Assembly (NCBI GenBank): GCA_037951165.1
Contig: JBBDHG010000026.1
Location: 1,415,501 to 1,479,500 of the forward strand
Length of the DNA: 64,000 nucleotides
Origin: Lophius americanus
Lineage: Eukaryota > Chordata > Actinopteri > Lophiiformes > Lophiidae
Reading direction: 5' to 3'
Each line of letters opens with the position of its first letter. Within the stretch, counting starts at the first letter, position 1. The translations under genes were made by a program, and so were the position numbers. Below, piece by piece: positions 1 through 9,500 of the stretch. The notes beneath the pieces were generated by a model that was not told the origin of the DNA, did no database searches, and saw only the letters and a program-made list of their open reading frames with translations.

Positions 1-13
1 CTCTCTCTCTCTC
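1..13. repeat. (CT)n microsatellite, cut by window start
   Basis: The window opens in a short CT dinucleotide run just upstream of the thbs1 promoter. Its true length is unknown because it is truncated by the window edge. Confidence 0.7.
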
Positions 14-60
14 AATCTCTCAGCTAAGAGGATAAGCTCGTCCCTTTTCCCCCCTCACCC

Positions 61-136
61 TGATTGGACGAGGCCACTTCTGAGGAATGGCATCAAACTA
101 TTTAAATAGCACTTTGTCCCCCCTCGGCTTAAAAGG
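61..136 (+). promoter_or_regulatory. thbs1: Proximal thbs1 promoter: inverted CCAAT box and TATA-like boxes
   Basis: An inverted CCAAT box (GATTGG at 62-67, a potential NF-Y site) lies upstream of two TATA-like boxes. One is the 12-bp palindrome CTATTTAAATAG at 98-109, which also resembles a MEF2-type site. The other is TTAAAAG at 129-135. A start site about 30 bp downstream of either box would fall near 130 or 160, giving a first exon ending at the GT donor after 339. The motifs are visible. Their use and the exact start site are inferred. Thrombospondin-1 genes are known as serum-inducible genes with a TATA box, but no CC(A/T)6GG serum response element is obvious in this short stretch. Confidence 0.5.
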
Positions 137-159
137 GAAATTTTTTACCAGCAGCAGCA

Positions 160-339
160 AGTTTTCAACTCAAGAAATAAACACAGTCAATATTGTGTTA
201 TTCCCTTATGTCAATGTGGAACTCTTCTTTTTAAATAATTCGCTCTAAATTCGCCCTTGAGGATTATTGCTGGATTTCTACATATTTTGGGGGATTTTAT
301 TTTGTTATTATTTTTTATCAGCTTCTTTCCTTGAAGCAG
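160..339 (+). other. thbs1: thbs1 non-coding exon 1 (5'UTR), start approximate
   Basis: The stretch before the strong donor GCAG|GTGAGT after 339 has no ORF joined to the protein and is taken as a non-coding first exon. Its 5' end is a guess from the TATA-like boxes. It contains a short upstream ORF at 208-234 (8 codons and a stop, with a second in-frame ATG at 214). The 135-bp intron 340-474 ends at TTTAG before 475, and 475-495 forms the rest of the 5'UTR just before the ATG. Confidence 0.55.
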
Positions 340-495
340 GTGAGTGAGAATGATTCTGAGGAGTTCCCCCGCCGTCTTGATTTGTGCAATTTATTTCCCA
401 CCTGTTGCACATTGATTGTGTTACTATTTACTCTCATTAATTGTGTAGATTATTGTTGTTTTTGTTTGATTTAGGCACGAGATTGGTTCTTCAGC

Positions 496-559
496 ATGAA
501 GTTGACAGGGATATTTTTGCTTTTGATGCTTTGGACCTGCGAGAGTGCAAGAGTTGCAG
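496..559 (+). CDS. thbs1: thbs1 coding segment 1: signal peptide
   Basis: The ATG follows a short leader from 475 and starts a typical secretory signal: a Lys, a hydrophobic core rich in Leu/Phe/Met, then ESA with probable cleavage after A18. It ends in phase 1 at CAG|GTGAGT. No other in-frame start exists in this segment. Confidence 0.93.
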
Positions 560-3500
560 GTGAGTCTGAATTCTAAGTTGGCCCATTCAGCTTGAACTTT
601 TAGGACTTTTCAGAAGATTTGTTCTATTGTCACTCAATGAACGTGTTTGTTTATTTATTATTCGGAGAGGCGGATGTGGTTTGAAAACTGTTTACAAAGA
701 GAGGAATCTAAATCCAGAGACTGACTGTTTGATGCTTGTTATTCCCCGGCAGAGAGCAGAGATGATAATAGTGTCTATGACCTGTTTGAGATCGTGCAAG
801 TCCCCAAGAAGAACCATGGGGTCACCCTGGTGAAGGGACACGACCCATACAGCCCCGCCTACAAGATCCTCAACCCCGACCTGATCCCCCCGGTCCCCGA
901 GAACTCCTTCAGGGACCTGATCGACTCCATCCACGCAGAGAGGGGGTTCCTCCTCCTGCTCAACTTCAAGCAGTTCAAGCGGACCAGAGGAAGCCTCATG
1001 ACGGTGGAGAAGCTGGACGGCTCCGGACCCGTGTTCGAGATCGTCTCCAACGGCAAGGCCAACACCTTGGACATAGTTTTCTCCACGGAGAACAAGCAGC
1101 AGGTGGTCTCCATTGAAGACGTGGATCTGGCCACTGGCCACTGGAAGAACATCACGCTGTTCGTGCAGGAGGACCGCGCGCAGCTTTACACGGGATGCGA
1201 TGAGGTGAACACCGCGGAGCTGGATGCACCCATCCAAAGCATCCTGACGCTGGAGACGCCGGCACACGCGCGCCTCAGGATTGGCAAGGGAGCCGTGAAG
1301 GACAGGTTCATGGTAAGAGCATGGTTCTTTACAGACAGATTATTGTGTTTCTAAATTTATAGATTCTTTTTTTCGGTCACATCTACTTAAGATGAGACTT
1401 TTTTTTTAAAGCGTAATTATGTCCTGCTGCGTAAAAACGCGCGTGTCGCAGAACTTAATGATTGATCCTCATGCTTTATCGATGCAATCCTAAACGTTTT
1501 CATTCAAAAATATGCAGGATAATTGCCTTAACTGAATTTAAATACTTGCAGGGTGTCCTACAAAACGTGCGCTTTGTGTTTGGAACGACCCTGCATGCCA
1601 TCCTCCGCAACAAAGGATGCCAGAACTGTAAGTCATCACGTGTTTTTTTCTCATCATCAAATCCTGTTCAAAGAAATGTGTAAATGCAAAAAAAACATTG
1701 TTTGCAGATTTATCCATAAAATCCCACCTGGATCTGTTCATCACTTCATGAATGCCAGTTTACAAATGTTGTCTGGTGCTTCAGTGTTAACGATCCAGAA
1801 TATTTTACAGCTGTGTATTCAGCAGGTGCAACATCTGTAGAGAAAATAATTGAACCTCTTGCTCCTCTTTTCAGCTATGACAACTGATTCTATGATCCTG
1901 GAGAACCTCAATGGCTCCTCAGCCATCAGAACAGAGTTCACCGGACATAAGACTAAAGGTAAAAACTGCAGTTTGATGTGACATTACTTACTGGTCACTA
2001 ACCATACCTGACTCAAATGGTTAATCTCTACCTATTACTGACCTCTCTCCTTGTGCCTTTGACCCGGTGAAGACCTTCAGATGGTTTGTGGATTCTCCTG
2101 TGAGGACCTGCTCAGCATGTTTAAGGAGCTGAAGGGCCTTGGCGTGGTGGTGAAGGAGCTGTCCAATGAACTCCGCCAGCTGGTAAGGAGGAAACCAGGA
2201 CGGCCTGGTGGCCGAGTGCCAGAGGCCACTTGTTTGTGTGTGTCTGTGTGTGTCTGTTTGTGTGTGCAACATAAGAAAATTGGACTGTTAATGCATTTTT
2301 ATTGTCAATCAAAAGAGATTGATTCTCAAAATATCCTTTTTTTATTCAGAAATACTACTCCAAATGATCAATAAACAATCTTTATTTTCTCTGATTTTAC
2401 TACATTTCCCTTCCAGACGGACGAGAACAAACTGATCAAGACCCACTTCGGTATCCACAACGGTGTCTGCATCCACAATGGCATTGTGCGCAAGAACAGA
2501 GATGAGTGGACCGTGGATGACTGCACAGAGTGCACCTGTCAGGTGAGACCTTAAACACACGTATGAGGGGTTGCACTCCATACACACACAAAGGGAGGCA
2601 CTCATGCACACACACGTACAATCACTCATCGGGTCTTGTTAGTGATTAGTTGTGCAAAGACCGGCAGCCTTTACCGTCGTAATGAGAGGTCTGCTGTCAG
2701 AGGTTCGGTTCGGGCGTGGCCTGCAGAGGCTTGACCAGACATCACATGATGCATGGCCCATAATTAAAGCCAATACCAGCTTTGAAAAGTTGAAAGAAGA
2801 GACAGGTTTTGATGCACTTATTTCACCGATCGGGCTTATTTCCTAAGTTCCTCTCGTCCTCGCAGTCAGTGATCAGCTCCGTAGTTGAGAAGAACCGCAT
2901 GCACAGTTAGAGGCGGTCATTATCCCTGAGTCATTCACAGTGCACCCACACAGGTTGCGCTGGCAGACTTGTTTCTTTGTCCGGGGCTCAGCGCCCAGTC
3001 CGACTCCACACCGGAACCAGCCTCCTCCATTAAGAGGACTTAGGCCTCATTTCCACCTTCATCTGACCAGGTAAACAGGTGATTGTCCGCAGGGCTCTCT
3101 GCTTTCATCTAGAACTTTTCAGTTCTGTGACGGTAGTTTAACGAGTTGGTTGCACGAACATGGATTAAGGAACAATGGAATAGAAATGCTATTCAGCATC
3201 TCTATTCCATTTTGGCAATTGGGATAGAACCCGGCACCTGGGCATCATTTGGAATACATCTGCAGCGACATTTAGGTGATAATCACAAGTTTATAATCTC
3301 GTAATTCCTCTCTGTGCTTTCAGAACTCTGCTACTGTGTGCCGCAAGATCTCCTGCCCCCTGATCCCCTGTGCTAACGCTACTGTTCCCGACGGGGAGTG
3401 CTGCCCGCGCTGTGGAACACGTAAGTATTCCTGCTTTAGAAAGCACAACTCATCACTCACATATAGGAAAATACTCTGTAATTACAGTTATGTAAGCCTG

Positions 3501-6500
3501 CACTATAAGCAGCTGTATAAATGAACCGTGAAAGCTAGAATGTAAACGTTTTACTAACATACACAGCGTTTAGACACAGCCCCATTCAATGAAAGAGCCG
3601 TTTCTCTGTTATTTGCCATGTGAAGCAAAAAGCCACAAATATTTCCCTTGAAGTAAAAGTTACTGCTTCAAGAGAAAGCAAGTTGACTTTAGAGATGATT
3701 TAACTGAAATAACATCCCCCCCAAAAAATGAAAGGGTGCTTATGTGTTTGGAACATTGGCGCTTTTGTGTTTTTTAACATCTTTGAATCTTTAAGTTGAA
3801 ATGGCTGTAATTTGCCAAATTGGTGAAAGCGGAATAAAAAATTGGTCGCTGTTTAGTGGAGCCATCTCCTGCATAAGGAGAAGTGACATTTTCTTCATAA
3901 CTATCTGTGCCTGACTGCAACGCTTCCCTTGAACCTAAATAAACAGGGCGAGCCTCATTCATCCAGACCTCAGACACTTGTTGAAGTCGTTTCACACCCG
4001 TCGCCGTGTTTGTGAAATCTGTTTCCTATTCTGGAACACATCGGTTTAACGGGGCATCCCTGTGTATCCTGAGGACAGTGGCTTTCTCTGTTTCTCCAGT
4101 TTCTCCCAGTGTGTTCGTCTCTGCCCTCCCACTCAACAGAAGGCCTCCTCTCTGTTTAATTCCCAGCTAAATCCACAGCATTAGCCTTTCGCTTTAGAAG
4201 CTTTCCCTCCTCATTTAGGCTCGGGGGTGTTTGTGAGGGTGTGCTGCCTCGCTGGAAAAGCTTTTTATTGTCTCCTTCTTCCCCTCTCTCTCATATTCTC
4301 TCCCTCCTTCTCAGCGAGCGACTATGCAGAGGACGGCTGGTCGCCTTGGTCTGAATGGACCCATTGTTCTGTGTCATGTGGGCGGGGCATCCAGCAGCGT
4401 GGGCGCTCTTGCGACCGTATCAATAACAACTGTGAGGGCACCTCGGTGCAGACCCGCGACTGCTACCTCCAGGAGTGTGACAAGCGCTGTGAGTTAACGC
4501 AACCTATATTCATCAGTCAGATATAAACAAACAAGCACTTTTGCGATGAAGGATTTTTCATCTATCATCACCTGATCGAGCGCCTGACCTCTGACTTTTA
4601 TTTGTGTCCTTCAGTCAAGCAGGACGGCAGCTGGAGCCACTGGTCACCCTGGTCGTCCTGCTCCGTCACCTGTGGCAGTGGTGTCATCACCCGTATCCGC
4701 CTTTGCAACTCCCCCACCCCTCAGCTTGGAGGCAAAGAGTGTGATGGAGAGGGCCGTCAAACTGAGAAGTGTCAGAAGTCTCCGTGCCCGAGTGAGTCCC
4801 ACCCGCTATCTGCTGCCTGGTTGAGGGGTTTGTTTGTGTCTAGTACGCAGGAAGGATAGAAATGATTTTCCTCATTTCTCCTTTAGTCAATGGGAACTGG
4901 GGGCCCTGGTCACCGTGGGACACCTGCACTCTCACCTGTGGAGGTGGCGCCCAGACTCGTAAACGCCTGTGCAATGACCCTGCACCACAATACAATGGCA
5001 AAGACTGTGTTGGCGATGCCAAAGACTCCCAGACGTGTAACAAGAAAGCCTGTCCGATCGGTGAGGCATTTTAATCCCCCACAGGAGTCCACGTATCTGA
5101 AAGTATGAAGTATCTCTAATAATAGTAAATTGAATTACTGATGTTATCTGGCCTTTTTATTATTTGGAAAAAAAAAAAATATATATATATATACACTGTG
5201 AGGTCATTACTCATAAACCAAGGTACATTTGATTTCTACTTTTGATCTTTTATTGGATGTATTTATATTTCTGTTTCCAGATGGATGCCTGTCTAATCCC
5301 TGTTTTGCCGGAGCAAAGTGCACCAGTTTTCCCGATGGTTCATGGAAATGCGGGAAATGCCCAGCCGGCTTCAGTGGCAACGGCGTCAAATGTAAAGACG
5401 TTAATGAGGTAAAAAAAAAAAAACAGAGCTACAAAGATGCTTTGATGTTTTTTTTAAGCATCTACCAGGTCTCTCTCAATCATCTCAATGGCTCTTCTTC
5501 TCTTCCTCCAAACAGTGCAAGGAGGTGCCAGATGCCTGCTTTGAGTTTAACGGCGTGCACCGTTGCGAGAACACAGATCCTGGCTACAACTGTCTGCCCT
5601 GCCCTGCCCGCTACTCAGGACCCCAGCCCTTTGGCAGAGGTGTTGAGCAGGCTACCGAGAAGAAACAGGCAAGTCCAGCCAATCAGAGAATAACAGAAAA
5701 TACTCTGACAAAAGGAGATGAGCTGATGTAAAATAAATACGGGTTAACTTTTTATGTCTTCACCAAGGGGAAAAAAAATAGGATGCTTTATTTCTTTTGA
5801 GCGATTATTAATTTCATATCTTAGAAACTCTAAATTTAATCTGATTTATAATTAATAAAATAATTTCATGATTTTATTTTGCAAGCTAATTAGATTAGCT
5901 CAAGCTTCTGGTAAAGTTTGTTTTTGGAAACTATTTGACCCTTATAAGACTTCTTAGTTTGTATCAACTTATGTAATTCTGTTGAGTACTTCCTCACACG
6001 CAAAAAAATCCTACCTATCAACTTAGACTTTCTCAATAGCCATGGTTAATGCCTCTTCCTTGGTGACCCCATTGATATGTGGTGTCCCCCAAGGCTCTAT
6101 CTGTGGCCCCTTACTATTTAGCATATACATGCTGCCACTGGGTCCTATTATAAATAGGTTCAGCGAAGTAACACAAAATAAGCTCGACCAAACAGCTGAG
6201 CAGGACATTATAGAGTAAGTGGGGTACTGTTTATATGGATAATGCACATGCAGCATCAAAACTGATGTATACTTCTTTACCCTTCAGGTGTGCACGCCCC
6301 GCAATCCCTGCCTTGATGGAAGCCATGACTGCAACAAAAATGCCCGTTGTAACTACCTTGGACACTTTGCCGATCCCATGTATCGCTGCGAGTGCAAGCC
6401 CGGCTATGCTGGCAACGGTCATATCTGTGGAGAAGACACAGATTTGGATGGATGGCCCAACGCTGAACTGGTGTGTGTGGAGAACGCCACCTACCACTGC

Positions 6501-9500
6501 AAAAAGGTACATCTTGAAGAAAGGTCATTGGAGGAATTTTCACAGAGTTAATATCAAATGACCCGTTTCTTATAATCTTTCCAAATGTGCTGTCTGTTAT
6601 TCAGGACAACTGCCCCAACCTTCCCAACTCTGGCCAGGAGGATTACGATAAGGACGGCATTGGCGATGCTTGTGACAATGATGATGACAATGACGGAATT
6701 CCTGATGATCGGGTATGTGAAAGCCTAAAGATGTGGACATATTAGAGGAAAAGGGAGTGTGTGTGAGTACATTCTGGACAGCCATCATCTTTCATTCTGT
6801 CCACACATGCTGTAGTTAGGTGGAGACGATGGGAAGCTCAACAGGAAGGCAAATGTTTCTCCCCAGCCTGAGCCAAAACCTCAAATTCCAGCACTAATAT
6901 ACGGCTCTGAAGGAGCAGTACTGTGTTCCTGTTAATCCTTTCCCCGAGATTTGGGACAGAACTTATAAATAAAGCACCTTTTCATTCCACATAACTCTCG
7001 TCTACTAAATAGATCCACACAAGCTCAGATGGCAAATGACAAACAGCGCACCTGAAAAACTATCCTCAACGCTTTCTCTTCCCTTTTCTCCTTCTCCTTT
7101 TGAAACAGGACAACTGTCCATTTGTGTACAACCCGAGGCAGTACGACTACGACCGCGATGATGTGGGTGACCGATGCGATAACTGCCCCTACAATAGCAA
7201 CCCCGACCAAACGGACACAGACAACAATGGAGAGGGAGACGCCTGTGCTGTGGACATTGATGGAGATGGTGAGGACATTTTAATTATTAATCTACATCAT
7301 AATTCCTGCGCTAGATTGAAATTACGCTTTCAGGGAATAGATTTTAAACATATTGCATTTTAACGTCGTATTTTTCATTTCCTTCTGCAGCTATTCTGAA
7401 TGAGAAGGACAACTGCCCCCATGTGTACAATGTGGACCAGCGAGATTCCGATCTGGACGGAGTGGGAGACATGTGCGACAACTGCCCTCTTGAACATAAT
7501 CCCGATCAGGTGTGTGGACACACAACTATACTCCCCCTGCCCATTTCCTTCCACTTCCTCACCCACCAACAATAATCCACATTCATCTCTCCGCTTTTCT
7601 CTGAAGCTCAGCATATATCTGTCTTTCAATTGAGACGGAGCTTCAGTGATTAGCCCCGTGTAGCTGTCTAAGCTTTATCATGCCATGTGAAAGGGAGCAA
7701 AACCTGCATGCAGCTCAAGGGCACATCAGTTCAATAAGGCGTGGTGGGGCGCTAGGGGTCTTTTCAATGTCCTATTGAAACTAGGCAGCTAATGTGGGGG
7801 AAGAGGCCCCAGGCTGGATATTTTTAAGGAATGGGCTGTGTGCATTCCCTGTCTGCTCACCACGGGCCGGCTCAGTCCACCTGTGCCATGCTACACTGAG
7901 AAATAGGAATGTGTTGAACAACAGGACTCAGGAGAAGGCTGGGCGAAGGAGACAGGAGCATAAGTGAACACTAAGATGTGTGGTAGCGTTTCAAAAAGTG
8001 ATGCAATTAACTGTGAAAGCCAAAATAGAAAATAAGTTACTTATTGCCCTATTTAGATCTCTAGCACATATCCTCATATCCCATCTCTTCTTCCATCCTC
8101 CTTCCACTGTACCTACTATCTCTCTGGGTAGTGCAGGATGGGTCTAGCATCAGCATGACTTCATATTTCACTGTAGATGCTGGGGATGGTGTCAACTGTC
8201 GCAGGAGGATCGACAATCCTGTGGAGAGATGTTTGACTTTCAGTTGCTGAAACCTATTGAGAGATCTTGGCATGAGCTCGATAGCTTTTGTAAAGCAAAA
8301 GGGGAGAGGACCGTTGAAACCGAATAGTCACCTGTATTTTCATGTGAATACTTTATGGCCCCTTTATGCAATTTTTGAGGTCACACCTCTGACATCATTG
8401 TACAATTTTAGGTGGATTCAGATGATGACCGTGTGGGTGACAAGTGTGACAGTAACCAAGACATCGATGAGGACGGACACCAGAACAACCTGGACAACTG
8501 CCCATACATCCCCAACGCCAACCAGGCTGACCATGACAAGGATGGCAAAGGAGATGCCTGTGACCATGATGATGACAACGATGGCATCCCTGATGACAAG
8601 GACAACTGCAGACTGGCCTCCAATCCTGACCAACTGGACTCTGATGGTGAGCACAGTAGACCAGACTTAGAGGGGGAACGATAAGAATATGTCTAGAAAT
8701 CCTTGAAAGACCCTGGATATCAACATTAATGAATGTCTGGTTTTCAGGTGATGGTCGTGGAGATGTTTGCAAAGATGACTTTGACCAAGACAACGTGCCT
8801 GACATCTACGACGTGTGCCCAGAGAACTTTGACATCAGTGAAACAGACTTCCGCAAGTTCCAGATGGTTCCTCTGGACCCCAAAGGCACGTCACAGATTG
8901 ATCCTAACTGGGTCGTTCGCCATCAGGGCAAAGAGCTGGTTCAAACTGTCAACTGCGACCCTGGTATTGCTGTTGGTAAGAAAGAATGTATTGTTAACAA
9001 AATGCAACCAATTATGCCCCAAGAAATTTAATCTGAAGTTCTGACCCTAACTTGCATTTTTCCTTCAGGTTACCATGAGTTCAATTCGGTGGACTTCAGC
9101 GGGACCTTCTTCATTAACACAGAGAGGGATGATGATTATGCTGGTTTTGTGTTTGGCTACCAGTCCAGTTCCAGGTTCTATGTCGTGATGTGGAAGCAGA
9201 TTACGCAGACATATTGGTCTAACAAACCCACCAAGGCTCAGGGTTACTCTGGTCTGTCCATTAAAGTGGTCAACTCCACCACTGGACCAGGAGAGCACCT
9301 GAGGAACGCCCTGTGGCACACAGGAAATACCGTGGGACAGGTAAGAAAATTAGTGGACTTCAAGGGGCTTCTTCACCAATTGATTACGTTAATAGAGAAA
9401 TGTATAAGAAATGTAACCTCATGGTGTCTTTATTCCTCACGATTTAGGTCCGCACCCTCTGGCATGACCCTAAGAATGTTGGCTGGAAAGACTTTACTGC

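Noticed and set aside
753..759. Alternative acceptor at 758-759 for thbs1 coding segment 2
   Set aside because: It would shift frame into the conserved N-terminal domain.
692..1267. 191-codon minus-strand open frame across thbs1 coding segment 2
   Set aside because: It is the antisense shadow of a GC-rich, strongly conserved exon and has no independent domain.
5661..5731. Read-through of thbs1 EGF2 exon into the intron
   Set aside because: It would add a foreign tail and a stop; the conserved continuation VCTPRNPC is found after the AG at 6286-6287, so a GC donor is used instead.
8395..8805. Frames of 70-137 codons overlapping the type 3 repeat exons
   Set aside because: They are other-frame readings of the GAT/GAC-rich calcium-binding repeats.
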